From contig JAFEBA010000049.1 in assembly GCA_018266105.1 (NCBI GenBank), forward strand, positions 1 through 64,000: DNA of 64,000 nt, given 5' to 3'. The position numbers and the translations under genes were made by a program. Positions 8,154 through 17,148 of this stretch are shown in pieces. Position 1 is the first letter of the stretch; the number at the start of each line of letters is the position of its first letter. The notes under the pieces were generated by a model, which was given only the letters and a program-made list of their open reading frames with translations, had not been told where the DNA came from and searched no databases. Source of the stretch: a bacterium (GTDB taxonomy: Bacteria > Vulcanimicrobiota > Xenobia > Xenobiales > JADMJV01).

Positions 8154-8576
8154 TTACCCGGCCGGAGGACTTTGCAAACGGAACTGACGCCGGAGTTGTT
8201 TGATCAAGGTGGCCAGTTCGCGGTCGCGCACTTTATCCGCTGCTTCCTTGGCCGGAAACCAGCGCCGCCGACGTTCCCCCCGTTCCAGATAATCTTCCAG
8301 CTCCTGACCGACCTCGAGGGTATAGACGGCGATACGCGCTTTGGCAGTCTCCACATACCCCAGCAGCGGCCCGATGGCACCCAGAACTCCCGCCTCCTCC
8401 TCGCACTCGAGCTCGGCTGACTCGGCTGCGGTCAGACCAGGATCCACCATACCTTTAGGCACAATCCAGTCACCACTGGAGCGGGAAGTCACCAGCAAAA
8501 CCTCGAGTTCGCCTTCACGGTAGCGAAACGGAATGGCCCCAGCTTGCTGCAGCAGTCTCGACATATCTTCGAGCAC
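8154..8576 (-). CDS. NUDIX hydrolase
   Basis: 140 aa. The Nudix region is preceded by WIVPKG, typical of the diphosphoinositol-polyphosphate/Ap4A-like subgroup, and reads G-x5-L-x7-L-E-C-E-E-E-A-G-V. The catalytic metal-binding EExG core is kept, while the usual upstream Glu and Arg are both Leu. Family enzymes hydrolyse nucleoside diphosphates linked to another moiety; substrate unknown. Start is GTG at 8576, with an in-frame ATG at 8564 as an alternative. It heads the minus-strand cluster running to the exported zinc-motif protein. Confidence 0.85.
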   Translation of the reverse strand: MLEDMSRLLQQAGAIPFRYREGELEVLLVTSRSSGDWIVPKGMVDPGLTAAESAELECEEEAGVLGAIGPLLGYVETAKARIAVYTLEVGQELEDYLERGERRRRWFPAKEAADKVRDRELATLIKQLRRQFRLQSPPAG

Positions 8577-8623
8577 TTCTCAGCCGAAGGCGGCCTGCCT
8601 TCCCGAATTGGCATGACCCTGGG

Positions 8624-9124
8624 CTAATGATTGGCCAGCGACTGCAAAAAGCGTTCGGCTTCGGCCTGCGATTCAGGGGAACTCCAGAGCGCCTCGGCCA
8701 CCACCAGCTTTTCCCCGATCAACACAAACCGGGCTTTTCCCTGATCGCCGTTATTCTTCTTGAAACGCATTTCCGCGCCCGACTGACCGGCCACTGAAGC
8801 CGGTCCAAAGCTGACCTGCTGCGCTCCCGAGTGCTCTTTCAGCAGGGCCTCCGAGGCTTCTTTGTAGAGCGCATCGGGAGAACGAAAGGTCAGCGCCAGG
8901 GCGGGCAACTGCGCGGTACTCAGCGCCAGATGAAAGTCTTTCCCCCTCCAGGTATAGTTCTGACTGGTCACGGGACCCACCATCGTCGACTCACTGCAGG
9001 TCTTCAGAACCGGCTTATCCGGAAAAGATGCCCTCACCGGACTGATTTCGAGATCGTGCTGAGCCAGCGCCAACTGGCTTAACAACCAGCTCAAAAAGAT
9101 CGTCGACACCAACTTGAATCGCAT
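8624..9124 (-). CDS. Exported hypothetical protein, 166 aa
   Basis: Begins MRFKLVSTIFLSWLLSQLALAQ, a clear Sec signal peptide with likely cleavage after ALA. The mature part (about 145 aa) is a mixed alpha/beta sequence with one cysteine and no motif that I recognise; it ends with an amphipathic helix. The ATG at 9124 is preferred to a GTG at 9136 because GAGGTG, which includes that GTG, makes a good Shine-Dalgarno for the ATG. It stands alone between the NUDIX gene and the LLM oxidoreductase. A periplasmic role is inferred from the signal peptide only. Confidence 0.7.
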   Translation of the reverse strand: MRFKLVSTIFLSWLLSQLALAQHDLEISPVRASFPDKPVLKTCSESTMVGPVTSQNYTWRGKDFHLALSTAQLPALALTFRSPDALYKEASEALLKEHSGAQQVSFGPASVAGQSGAEMRFKKNNGDQGKARFVLIGEKLVVAEALWSSPESQAEAERFLQSLANH

Positions 9125-9180
9125 CTTGCACCTCACTATCGGATTCTAAGTCCAATATAGTGTCGGCTTCGGGTCGGCAA

Positions 9181-10026
9181 CTAAGGCCCGGAGTGGGACT
9201 CCAGCAAGGATCGCTGTACCGAAATCAATTCGTCCAGATGAGCACGATTCCAAGGCTCAAGCAGACCCACCACGGCCAGGCTGACGCCGAGTTCCTTCAA
9301 ATGCTGCAATTCACGCAAAAACTCACGTCTTTTGCCGGGCACGTAAACCCCAAGCGTAGTTTTTGCCAGGCCCTCAAAATCGCGGCCCAATGCCTGGCAA
9401 TGGCGGCGCAGAACCTCCAGCTTGGCACCTACCTCCGGGCCCTGAAAGAGGTTGCAGGCGTCGGCGTATTGAGCCACCATCCGCAGGGTCTTCTGCTCAC
9501 CCATCCCACCGACCAGCACGGGCACCCTGGTGGACGGCTGACAGATCGGCTCTTTCAGGCGATAGTGCTTCCCCAGAAAAGGTTCGACCCGACCAGACTT
9601 CATCAAGTTGATGACTTGCAGACACTCTTCCAGCCGCTCGAAGCGCTCGGCGGTAGCCGGAAAGGGAATTCCCAAGCCTTGGTGTTCGCGTTCGTACCAG
9701 CCCGCTCCAAGGCCCAACCAGGCTCTTCCACTCGAGAGAACATCCAGGGTGCAGGCCGCTTTCATCAGCACCGCCGGATGCCGAAAAGTAACACTGCTGA
9801 CCATGGCTCCCAACCGGAGTCGAGAGGTAACCCCCGCCAGAAAACCCAGAGCTGTGTAGCACTCCAACATGTCTTGCTCGGCCGGACCCAATTCTTCGAT
9901 TTGAAACAGGTGGTCCATCAGCCAGAGACTGTCAAATCCAGCCTCCTCCAGCCGCTGCGCCAGCTCCTTTAAGCGACCCGGAAGAGGTTGGACATCATAG
10001 CGAGAAACCTGGAATCCGAGCTTCAT
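9181..10026 (-). CDS. LLM-class (luciferase-like) flavin-dependent oxidoreductase
   Basis: 281 aa from the ATG at 10026; the frame is open further upstream but homologues of this class start with MKLGFQ-like strands. Landmarks of the luciferase-like TIM barrel include LEEAGFDSLWLMDHLF, RLRLGAMVSSVTFRHPAVLMKAACTLDVLSSGRAWLGLGAGW, and VPVLVGGMGEQKTLRMVAQYADACNLF. The pattern matches F420-dependent LLM proteins. These reduce or oxidise small molecules with F420 or FMN; cofactor and substrate cannot be decided here and no F420 biosynthesis gene is in view. Transcribed alone on this strand. Confidence 0.88.
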   Translation of the reverse strand: MKLGFQVSRYDVQPLPGRLKELAQRLEEAGFDSLWLMDHLFQIEELGPAEQDMLECYTALGFLAGVTSRLRLGAMVSSVTFRHPAVLMKAACTLDVLSSGRAWLGLGAGWYEREHQGLGIPFPATAERFERLEECLQVINLMKSGRVEPFLGKHYRLKEPICQPSTRVPVLVGGMGEQKTLRMVAQYADACNLFQGPEVGAKLEVLRRHCQALGRDFEGLAKTTLGVYVPGKRREFLRELQHLKELGVSLAVVGLLEPWNRAHLDELISVQRSLLESHSGP

Positions 10027-10102
10027 CCTGATTTGCTTCGCAGCCACGAAAGAAGGGACCCCCCTTGCGGAGAGTCCCTTCATATCAATCGCCTGAATAC
10101 GG

Positions 10103-10975
10103 CTACTTGTGGTTGGTGGCGTCCTGAACCTTTTCACCCACCCAACGGCCGGCCTGAACCAGCTTCCAGCCGCCGACGGCGCCAAGGACACCCATACCGA
10201 CCGCACCGACCGCGCCGCCAAAGGCTGCCGCGCCGGTGATATTGGCCAGGGTCACGTTGTGAGCGAGCAGGCCGTTGACGAGGCTGCCCGTGGAAGCGAT
10301 GCCCGCGCCGGCTACGAAACCACCGGCCGCGCCGGCCAGCATTCCGAAGCCGCCGATGCCGGCTGCAATGGTCTTGGAAACTCCGCCCATCTTATTCAAA
10401 TCCTGAGGTTTGGCGGGCTGATGCGGGGTCGGAACAACTGGACCGCTGCCCTGAGCTTCACCGGTCGCCGCCTCTTCGGCCTTCTTGCCGATCGCGCTGA
10501 TAGCGCCAACGGCCGCGCCGGGAACGAACATCACGGCTTTGCCAGCCACTTCGCCCAGCTTCTGTCCAACCGACCAGCTGCCGGCTGCGCCAGCAGCGCC
10601 GCCCAGCACCACGCCGGCCTTAGCAGCCAGACCCATGGTGTGGAAGGAGGTGCTGAGGAAGCCCAACGCGCCGTTGCCGCCAATGGCGCCAAACACCGGG
10701 CCAATGCCGCCTCCCAGGGCCGCACCCACGATCGCGCCACCCAGGACGCCCATATATAGACCACCGATGGTGGTGGCCAGGCCGGTGGCGCCGCCGGTCA
10801 CGGTGCCGGTGGCATTGCCCCAGGCGATGCCGGTGCGCAGTGCTTCTTTACCGATGGAAACTTTCTCCTGGGGAGGAGGGGGAGTGGGATTGTTGTCACC
10901 CGGCTTGGGAGCGTCTTGATTCTGAGTGCGAATCAATTGAGGGGCGTTGAACTGAGGGGCCTGCTGGATCTTCAT
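10103..10975 (-). CDS. Gly/Ala-rich protein with MKIQ leader, glycine-zipper-like helices
   Basis: 290 aa. The N-terminus starts MKIQQAPQF, runs through a Pro-rich, Sec-signal-free stretch, and reaches EKVSIG at 37-42. The rest is almost wholly small residues: Gly/Ala-rich hydrophobic stretches with GxxxG and GxxxA spacing (for example GGLYMGVLGGAIVGAALGGG and the segments near 200-280) separated by a Pro-rich spacer near 185-200. Such sequences resemble glycine-zipper membrane or pore-forming proteins. Three other proteins in the window share the leader. AAGGA lies 11 bases before the ATG, and a possible -10 box TAGATT lies upstream. Location and role are not known. Confidence 0.7.
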   Translation of the reverse strand: MKIQQAPQFNAPQLIRTQNQDAPKPGDNNPTPPPPQEKVSIGKEALRTGIAWGNATGTVTGGATGLATTIGGLYMGVLGGAIVGAALGGGIGPVFGAIGGNGALGFLSTSFHTMGLAAKAGVVLGGAAGAAGSWSVGQKLGEVAGKAVMFVPGAAVGAISAIGKKAEEAATGEAQGSGPVVPTPHQPAKPQDLNKMGGVSKTIAAGIGGFGMLAGAAGGFVAGAGIASTGSLVNGLLAHNVTLANITGAAAFGGAVGAVGMGVLGAVGGWKLVQAGRWVGEKVQDATNHK

Positions 10976-11116
10976 CTGTGTGTGTGTCCTTAAAAGTTGG
11001 ATGTGTGTAGGAATAATCTACCCCACCCAGATTGCCGACCGGCTCAGGCCTTTTGCCAACATGTTACCGCCCCGCCATGAGGGGGAAGTTGAACACGAGA
11101 ACGAACCGGGTGCCCC

Positions 11117-11467
11117 ATGGACAAGCTGACTTCCAACCAACAATTGCTGCTGGCCACCGCCTGGGTGGACAATCATCTGGCCGAGGCCGAGGCCAATACG
11201 TTGCGTCAGGTACTGACCCAGCAGGGAGTGGCCGCGGCCGACATCGAGGCGGCCCTGAAAGCCAAACCCCCGTCCGTGACCGAGCTGGTAAACAAGTTGC
11301 CTGGCGGGCAACCGCGCGAAGAAGTGATGCGCGACGTTTTGCGCATGTGCTTTTCGGATGGCGTGCTGGAGTTTGAAGAGTTCGACCTGATCGAACGTGT
11401 GGCCGGACAACTGGGGCTCAACGAGGAAACCCTGGAGCGCATCCGTGGCGAGGTCAGTGGGGAATAG
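11117..11467 (+). CDS. TerB-like small helical protein
   Basis: 116 aa, all helical. The pattern LLLATAWVDNHLAEAEANTLRQVL and MRDVLRMCFSDGVLEFEEFDLIERVAGQLGLNEETL matches the TerB/DjlA-N helical fold, in which two acidic sites (here DGVLEFEE is the clear one) may bind metal. TerB-fold proteins occur in tellurite resistance and envelope stress modules, but no other ter gene is nearby. The start ATG has no strong Shine-Dalgarno sequence. Its last 14 bases overlap the convergent HD-hydrolase gene. Confidence 0.7.
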   Translation: MDKLTSNQQLLLATAWVDNHLAEAEANTLRQVLTQQGVAAADIEAALKAKPPSVTELVNKLPGGQPREEVMRDVLRMCFSDGVLEFEEFDLIERVAGQLGLNEETLERIRGEVSGE

Positions 11468-12620
11468 CGTTGTGCTCGCGTAGCAACTGACGCACCCTTT
11501 GCAGCTCCTGCAGGGGGTTGCCGTGTACCTTGTATTTGGCCTGCAACCTCACCACCTCGCGCATGAGATAGTCGGCCAGGAAAGCAAACCGAGTGTCGGC
11601 CAGAAAAACAAGGGCCCGCTTGCGTTCCAGCAACTGCTCCACGAGGTGGTATTTCAGGTAATCGTAAAGGTCGATGAACACCTTGCACACCGAGGGAATG
11701 GCCCTTACCTCATCGTGCAGAAAGAAAGTGCAGTCCAGGAAGGTCTCCGCCTTGAGCAAGATTCGCTCCAGCGAGGCGAAATTGGCCACTTCCGAAGTGC
11801 GCAGGTTGTCCACCAAGTCAAGCGACTTGACGGTCAGCACCACGTCATGGAACCCCTTACCCAGACCGTTCCGGTGGCGGGCGTCGGTGTGCATGTCCTC
11901 CACAAAGAGCCGATAAGAGCGGAGCCTTAATTCTGAGACCGCAGTGTATTTCTTGTCTACACGCGCCTTTCGCGCCCCCTCGGTCAGGTCCACCTGATGC
12001 ACGAAGTAGTCTAACAATTGAGCGAACTCATGGCGGAATACCTGGCGCAGAGCCGCCGGAGTCTCCTGGCGAACCTCGTCGATGCCCCTTAACAACGCCG
12101 GCTTGGCCGAGTCATCAAAGGGCAGATCGTGAGAAACCTTGCTGTCCAGGCTACGCAGAATGACACTGTAGACATTGGTGGACCCGCGTACGTCAAGCGC
12201 CATCTCGCGCCCAAAGCGCTCCTCGATCTCACCCAGATTCGTGACCACTTGCTCCAGAGTCTTGCTCCGGTCTTCTACTGTATCGTGGAGCAGGGCGGCC
12301 AGCACCACCCGATTGCGAAAGTTGAGATCGAGTGCGCGCAGTGCGATATCGGCCGAGTGGCAGAAAGCCGGCTCGCCTGTGGTGCGGCGGACGAAGCCGT
12401 GCAGCTTTTGCTGGGCATAGCGAAAATAAGGAATGGCTTCTCCACCCAGCACGGCCGTAATTTCGGCGTCCGTGATCTCTTCTCCCAGACCAACTGCCAG
12501 CCGGGCAGAAAAACTGCGTACCGCGTCTTCGCCTGCAAACAGGTCTTTCTGGTCGGGACTCAGGTTGGCCAGCCACTGGCTGACAACGGAGTCTGGGCTT
12601 GGGGACGCGGACTCGGGCAT
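11454..12620 (-). CDS. HD-domain hydrolase related to the SpoT/RelA hydrolase domain
   Basis: 388 aa. The conserved HD-site motifs are FCHSADIAL (first His, about residue 88), AALLHDTVED (HD and ED, about 110-118) and KSLDLVDNLRT. The last aligns with KLADRLHNMRT of (p)ppGpp hydrolases, keeping the Asp, Asn, Arg and Thr. No RelA-type synthetase or TGS/ACT domain follows; the C-terminal 150 residues are helical and unassigned. Hydrolysis of (p)ppGpp or a related nucleotide is therefore a reasonable but unproven inference. Only 12 bases separate it from the end of thrC, so the two are probably cotranscribed. Confidence 0.75.
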   Translation of the reverse strand: MPESASPSPDSVVSQWLANLSPDQKDLFAGEDAVRSFSARLAVGLGEEITDAEITAVLGGEAIPYFRYAQQKLHGFVRRTTGEPAFCHSADIALRALDLNFRNRVVLAALLHDTVEDRSKTLEQVVTNLGEIEERFGREMALDVRGSTNVYSVILRSLDSKVSHDLPFDDSAKPALLRGIDEVRQETPAALRQVFRHEFAQLLDYFVHQVDLTEGARKARVDKKYTAVSELRLRSYRLFVEDMHTDARHRNGLGKGFHDVVLTVKSLDLVDNLRTSEVANFASLERILLKAETFLDCTFFLHDEVRAIPSVCKVFIDLYDYLKYHLVEQLLERKRALVFLADTRFAFLADYLMREVVRLQAKYKVHGNPLQELQRVRQLLREHNAIPH

Positions 12621-12632
12621 GCGAACTGCGTT

Positions 12633-13979
12633 CTACTCCTGAGGACTCAGACCTTCCAACCAGTGGCGCACAGCTAAAGCTTGTGCGGGCAGGGAAACAG
12701 CCCGACGAGGCCGACCGCGCAAAGCCTCCAGAGCAGGATGGCCCGGGTATGGACGCCCCAGAGCTTCTTGCACGGCTTCGGGAAACTTTCCTGGATGAGC
12801 CGTGGCCACGATGACTTCCGACCCAACCTGAGGCAACTGGCGAGCGACATGCCAGGCCACCGCCGTATGGGGACAGAGCACCTGTCCCACCTGAGCGTAG
12901 TAACTGCGTATGGCGGCCAGAATCTCGGCCCGGGTCGCCTTTCCGCTCACGATCTCCGGTCCGGCCAGACCAGGCGCCTCAATCCGGCCATCTTTCTCGA
13001 ATTGCGCCATCCAGTTGGCCACCCGCTCACCCCCACCGGCCATGGCAAAGAAGCGCTCCAGATTGGAAGCGACCTGAATATCCATGGCTGGGGCCAGGGT
13101 TTCGTGAACCGGCCCCCGCTCGTAGGTGCCGGTGGAGAAATATCGGTGCACGATATCATTGTCATTGGTGGCCAGAGCCAGCCGGCGCACCGGCACACCC
13201 ATTCGGGAAGCCAACCAGGCCGACAGAAAGTTGCCAAAGTTCCCCGTTGGCACCACCACCTGAAGCGGTTGACCGGTCTGGAGATAGATCCAGACATAAT
13301 AGACTGACTGCGCCAGCAGGCGAGCAAAATTTACAGAGTTGACGGCTCCCAGCTGCATCCGTTGCTTGAACTCGGGGTCACGGTTGAGCTGCTTGAGAAT
13401 GGCCTGGCAATCGTCGAATGTGCCGTCGATCTCAAGGCAGAAGGTATTGGGCTCCAACAGGCTGGTCATCTGCATTTCCTGGAGCGGGCTCACCCTTCCC
13501 TTGGGAAACATCACCACGGCCGTAAGCCGGGGGCAACCCACCACCGACTGCAGGGCAGCGGAGCCGGTATCGCCGCTAGTGGCAACCAGCAAGTTGCAAC
13601 GCTCATTACGGGCCCGCAGGATATAGTCCAGGGTCCGCCCTAGAAATTGCAGGGCCACATCTTTAAAGGAAAAGGTCGGCCCATGGAAGAGCTCCAACAC
13701 GTGCCCCCATGGGTCGGGCCGCAGTGGAGCCACCTCGCCACCATATTTAGGCCCGTAAGCGTCCGCGCAAATGGCGCGCAAATCCTCGCTGGGGATGTCG
13801 CAGAACGGCTGCATCACTCGCCAGGCCAGTTCAGGGTAACTCAACCCCTTCAGAGCGGGCAGGTCCAGGGTGGGCAACCCTTCCGGCACAAACAAGCCGC
13901 CGTCGCTCGCCAATCCTTGCAAAGTCGCTTCTTGAAAGCCGACCGGTGCGGCCATTCCTCGAGTTGACGAGTATCTCAT
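12633..13979 (-). CDS. thrC: Threonine synthase
   Basis: 448 aa. Catalyses O-phospho-L-homoserine to L-threonine with pyridoxal phosphate, the last step of threonine synthesis. The opening MRYSSTRG with GLASDGGLFVP is characteristic of class I threonine synthases. The PLP-lysine lies in GPTFSFKDVALQFLG, and LLVATSGDTGSAAL and VVPTGNFGNFLSAW are the phosphate and cofactor-binding loops. ATHPGKFPE-like ATAHPGKFPEAV near the C-terminus is also typical. The ATG has no obvious Shine-Dalgarno sequence. A gene on the opposite strand begins 57 bases away (14036), forming a divergent pair. The HD hydrolase follows in the same direction. Confidence 0.95.
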   Translation of the reverse strand: MRYSSTRGMAAPVGFQEATLQGLASDGGLFVPEGLPTLDLPALKGLSYPELAWRVMQPFCDIPSEDLRAICADAYGPKYGGEVAPLRPDPWGHVLELFHGPTFSFKDVALQFLGRTLDYILRARNERCNLLVATSGDTGSAALQSVVGCPRLTAVVMFPKGRVSPLQEMQMTSLLEPNTFCLEIDGTFDDCQAILKQLNRDPEFKQRMQLGAVNSVNFARLLAQSVYYVWIYLQTGQPLQVVVPTGNFGNFLSAWLASRMGVPVRRLALATNDNDIVHRYFSTGTYERGPVHETLAPAMDIQVASNLERFFAMAGGGERVANWMAQFEKDGRIEAPGLAGPEIVSGKATRAEILAAIRSYYAQVGQVLCPHTAVAWHVARQLPQVGSEVIVATAHPGKFPEAVQEALGRPYPGHPALEALRGRPRRAVSLPAQALAVRHWLEGLSPQE

Positions 13980-14035
13980 GGGGTGCCGCGGTTCGCGAGG
14001 AACCGGGCTGCTCCTGGCGAAACGCGCTCCCCCTC

Positions 14036-14530
14036 ATGGAATACTTCATCCTGCCGGTGAGCCTGGACGACACCACGCTCTACCTGATCTACTTTAGTAA
14101 CGACGATGACGGAGTCGTCACCTCGCCAGATCAGAAGTTTGTGCTGGCCACTTCTCGCAACGAAGCGGCGGCTCTGGCCAAGAAGCGCAACCTGAAACTT
14201 CAAAAAGAAGATATGGAACTGCTGGACCTGAGTATCATTCAAAGCTGGGTCAACAGCCGTTCGATGCGAATCCCCGAAGCCAACCTGGTCTATCGGGCCT
14301 GGAACTTCTTTGGGGACGCAGCCAGCAGCCTGAAGCTGGCGGACCATTACCTGGGTTACGACGAAGACTTCATCTCGCTTCACGATGAGCTCTTCTGGGG
14401 CTGCAACATGCCGGGACTCACCCAGTCCACAGAACGCTACGAAGTGGACCTGAGCCAGACGGAAATCCGCAACCTGCGCTCCATCTTACGCTCAGGTCTG
14501 GAGATTTTCCGCCAGGGTGTGCAGTCCTGA
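14036..14530 (+). CDS. Hypothetical protein, 164 aa
   Basis: The frame is open from 13946, but that region overlaps the thrC start, so the ATG at 14036 (MEYFILPVSLDDTTLYL) is preferred. The product is an acidic, soluble alpha/beta protein without signal peptide, cysteine pairs or a motif I can name. The sequence moves from beta-rich (1-45) to helical (46-95) and ends with an amphipathic helix. No regulator or partner is evident beyond the divergent thrC. Coding status is supported by length and codon pattern only. Confidence 0.6.
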   Translation: MEYFILPVSLDDTTLYLIYFSNDDDGVVTSPDQKFVLATSRNEAAALAKKRNLKLQKEDMELLDLSIIQSWVNSRSMRIPEANLVYRAWNFFGDAASSLKLADHYLGYDEDFISLHDELFWGCNMPGLTQSTERYEVDLSQTEIRNLRSILRSGLEIFRQGVQS

Positions 14531-14588
14531 GGGGGCAACAGCTACCCATGGTAGGAAATCTCAAACGTACATTAGAACTTGTTTTCGC

Positions 14589-15524
14589 ATGAAAAGATCG
14601 AAAATGCTTTTGGTTGCTCTAGGAGCATTGGCTCTGATCAGTCCGGCCCTGGCCGGACCTTCCTTGATGGTAGGATCCCCGGCCACCCCTCAGGTTCGTC
14701 GGGCTTCGGCGATCAACGCGGTGCAATATCGCAAAGTAAAGGCCGCCGGCGTGACCTGCCATGTCGTGGAGGTCGATCTATTCAATCCTCACGTGCAATT
14801 GCGAGCCATTCGCGCCAGCGACCTGGGCACCCGCTACCGCACCTTCGGCTCCTTTGTTCGACAAACTAAGCCCATCGCAGCCATCACCGGCACCTTCTTC
14901 GACACCGCCACCGGCACCATCATCTGCAACCTGGTTCGCGATGGCCGCCTGGTGGAGATGGGCAGCGTGGGACACACGCTGGCCCTGGACGAGGTGAACC
15001 AGCCCAGTTGGGTCAGCACAGCCGGCCACTATGGTGGTGGACGCAACTGGAAGAACAGCGAATTTGCCGTCTCCAGCGGTCCCACCCTGGTTCGAGACGG
15101 ACAGATTTCTCTCAATCCAAGGGCCGAAGGGTTTCGCGATCCCGGCCTGTTCCGCCAGGCATCTCGCGCCGGCATTGCCACCACAAATCGCGGTAAACTT
15201 TTGCTGGTCACCGTCAACCAGGGAGTCAGCCTGCGCCGCTTCGCCGAGGTCATGCAAGCCTTGGGAGCCAGCGACGCGCTCAACCTGGACGGAGGCAGTT
15301 CCACCGCCCTCTACGCTCGCGGTAATTACGTCAGTCAACCTGGCCGACGCCTGACCAATGTCCTGCTGGTGACGGTTCGCCCCGGCGCCCCTATCCCCAA
15401 GGAAGTGGAACTGGAGGCCCTGCAAGCCGACGAAAACGCCACTCTTGATGCTGACGACCAGTTCTACGGTCCGGTCCCGGAACCGGAAAAAATCGACCTT
15501 TCGACCCAGGATATCTGGCTGTAA
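14589..15524 (+). CDS. Exported phosphodiester glycosidase family protein (NAGPA/DUF2233)
   Basis: 311 aa from the ATG at 14589. MKRSKMLLVALGALALISPALAG is a signal peptide. The DUF2233 core is recognisable from ITGTFFDTATGTI (about 100), SSGPTLVRDGQI and the signature ALNLDGGSSTALY near 240, followed by RLTNVLLV. Relatives remove alpha-GlcNAc from phosphodiesters or act on cell-wall glycans and exopolysaccharide. An acidic tail of about 35 residues extends past the domain. The 3' end overlaps the convergent LD-carboxypeptidase gene by 61 bases. A possible -10 box TACATT lies about 20 bases before the start. Confidence 0.85.
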   Translation: MKRSKMLLVALGALALISPALAGPSLMVGSPATPQVRRASAINAVQYRKVKAAGVTCHVVEVDLFNPHVQLRAIRASDLGTRYRTFGSFVRQTKPIAAITGTFFDTATGTIICNLVRDGRLVEMGSVGHTLALDEVNQPSWVSTAGHYGGGRNWKNSEFAVSSGPTLVRDGQISLNPRAEGFRDPGLFRQASRAGIATTNRGKLLLVTVNQGVSLRRFAEVMQALGASDALNLDGGSSTALYARGNYVSQPGRRLTNVLLVTVRPGAPIPKEVELEALQADENATLDADDQFYGPVPEPEKIDLSTQDIWL

Positions 15525-16336
15525 TCCAGCACCACAGGCGCCCCCAACTGAATCGGATAATTGTGAGGGGCGTGCCCGAAAGGCAGGTCGGCCAGCACCG
15601 GCACATCCCAGCGAGCGACCCAGTCAGCCCAAACCGACTCCAGATTTCCGCATTCGGTAAACTGACCAAGGGCCACTCCGACCAGGCCCTGGAAGGCGCC
15701 GCTGGCGGCCAACTGAGTGAGCATACGGTCAATTCGATAGGGAGCCTCGGTGACGTCCTCCAGGGCCAAAATCCGACCGGGGCCGCCCGACATCGCTCCA
15801 GGAGTTCCACACAGACACGTCAGCACGCATAGGTTGCCACCCCAAAGCACACCCTCGGCCCGACCGGGCCGCAACCATCTTCCGGTCAGAGGCAACAGGC
15901 CATTCCCTTCAACCAACCGGCGAGTTGCCGCCAGGGCCGAATCCTCCAGCGTGGGCAAAGTCTGCACATTGGCACAGTGGTACAACTGCGTCCAACCCCG
16001 GCACTGCAAGGCGTGGAGCAGCACCGAAACATCCGAGAAACCCAGCACCGGTCGCGGACGCCCCAGCACCGGCAACTCCAAACGAGTAAGACCTACTCCA
16101 CCCCTCACCACCCAGCAGGCATCCACCTCCGACCCCAAGGCCCAGGCCAACTCGGCCTGTCGCAGACGATCCTCAGCGGCCAGGAAGGCCAGACTGGGTC
16201 GGCCCCGCCCTTCCAAATAACCCTGCAAAACGGGGCCGGGCAACAACTCAAAACCCCAGGAACGAAGGATTTCCATTCCTTGCAGAGTTTTGCCAACGTG
16301 TGGTGGGCCGCACGGGCAGATGAGAGCAAGACGCAT
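15464..16336 (-). CDS. LD-carboxypeptidase, peptidase family S66
   Basis: 290 aa. The family Ser-Glu-His triad is visible: nucleophile Ser in LGFSDVSVLLHAL, Glu in LALEDVTEAPYRIDRML, and His in LPFGHAPHNYPIQLG (GHxxxN). RGGVGLTRL and WGGNL are also typical. Family members cleave the L,D bond in tetrapeptides during murein recycling (LdcA) or hydrolyse microcin C adducts (MccF). The lack of a signal peptide fits a cytosolic recycling enzyme. An LdcA role is the more likely but the two cannot be separated by inspection. Convergent with the phosphodiester glycosidase gene. Confidence 0.88.
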   Translation of the reverse strand: MRLALICPCGPPHVGKTLQGMEILRSWGFELLPGPVLQGYLEGRGRPSLAFLAAEDRLRQAELAWALGSEVDACWVVRGGVGLTRLELPVLGRPRPVLGFSDVSVLLHALQCRGWTQLYHCANVQTLPTLEDSALAATRRLVEGNGLLPLTGRWLRPGRAEGVLWGGNLCVLTCLCGTPGAMSGGPGRILALEDVTEAPYRIDRMLTQLAASGAFQGLVGVALGQFTECGNLESVWADWVARWDVPVLADLPFGHAPHNYPIQLGAPVVLDYSQISWVERSIFSGSGTGP

Positions 16337-16383
16337 CCGCCTTGCTTTGACCGCCAGGGGTTCGCCCCCTGGGCAGAAAAGGG

Positions 16384-17148
16384 ATGAAGGTGCGCGGAGT
16401 ACTCCTCATACTGCTGGGCTGGTTCTGCCTGCTCGGCCCTTGCCTGGCTCAGGAGGCCGGCACCGAACAACGCTGCAGCGACAACCTGCAACTGTTGCTC
16501 AGCAGCTTGAGCAAATACTCCAAAGACCACCAGGCCCGATTTCCCGACAAACTGGAGGAACTGGTTCCTCGCTACCTGAGCGAACTGCCCAAATGTCCGG
16601 CGGATGGCTCCAGCTACACCCGTTACAGCTCACTGGCCCACGAGCCGGAGCGAGCCGTCCTGATCTGTAGCTACCCTGGCCACAACCTGGCCCCACCAGA
16701 CTACCTGGTGCTCAGCAGCGACCGCGGCCTGGAAACACCCTTCGGACACCCCTCCGACCCTTCCGTCTGTCGCCGATCACTGGTCCAGATCTTGCAGAAC
16801 GTGGAACAAGATAAGACCAAACTGGGACGCTATCCGGAAAAGCTCCACCCCGAAGTGATGTGCAGTTGCGGCGACCCCATTCAGTATCAGCCTCTAAACG
16901 AAGGCCGATCCTTTATCGCCTACTGCCCTGGAGCAGCCCACCTGGGCTCCGGCCTGGCCCCCTTCAGCCCCTCAATCGGACCCGGAGGACTCCAGGAACG
17001 CAGCCTGCTTTTAAACCAGCCCGGTCAGCCCCCCAAACCCAAAGGAATGTCGACAACGTATCTGGTGCTGGGCGGCCTTGCCTTATTGATCCTGGCTGGC
17101 CTGGCCGGCTCGGCCATGATGCGGCGCAGCCGAGTCCGCCTGGATTAG
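16384..17148 (+). CDS. Exported protein with two pilin-headgroup-like repeats and C-terminal membrane anchor
   Basis: 254 aa. A signal peptide (VLLILLGWFCLLGPCLAQ) precedes two similar units, about 30-65 and 130-165. Each begins with Cys, a helix of about 20 residues and a P-x-L-x segment ending in clustered cysteines (LPKCPADG; VMCSCGDP). The pattern resembles headgroup segments of type II secretion/DUF1559-like proteins (sequence of the form YxxDHxxRFPxxLxxLVPxYL), but there is no prepilin cleavage site. A single hydrophobic helix (LVLGGLALLILAGLAGSAMM) and basic tail close the protein, so it is probably anchored with the body outside. The 3' end overlaps a convergent hydrolase gene by 66 bases. 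Confidence 0.7.
   Translation: MKVRGVLLILLGWFCLLGPCLAQEAGTEQRCSDNLQLLLSSLSKYSKDHQARFPDKLEELVPRYLSELPKCPADGSSYTRYSSLAHEPERAVLICSYPGHNLAPPDYLVLSSDRGLETPFGHPSDPSVCRRSLVQILQNVEQDKTKLGRYPEKLHPEVMCSCGDPIQYQPLNEGRSFIAYCPGAAHLGSGLAPFSPSIGPGGLQERSLLLNQPGQPPKPKGMSTTYLVLGGLALLILAGLAGSAMMRRSRVRLD

Noticed and set aside
11053..11066. Shared 14-mer TTGCCAACATGTTA also at 34792-34805
   Set aside because: The second copy spans the ATG of a leaderless gene, while the first has no start in the same position; most likely chance.
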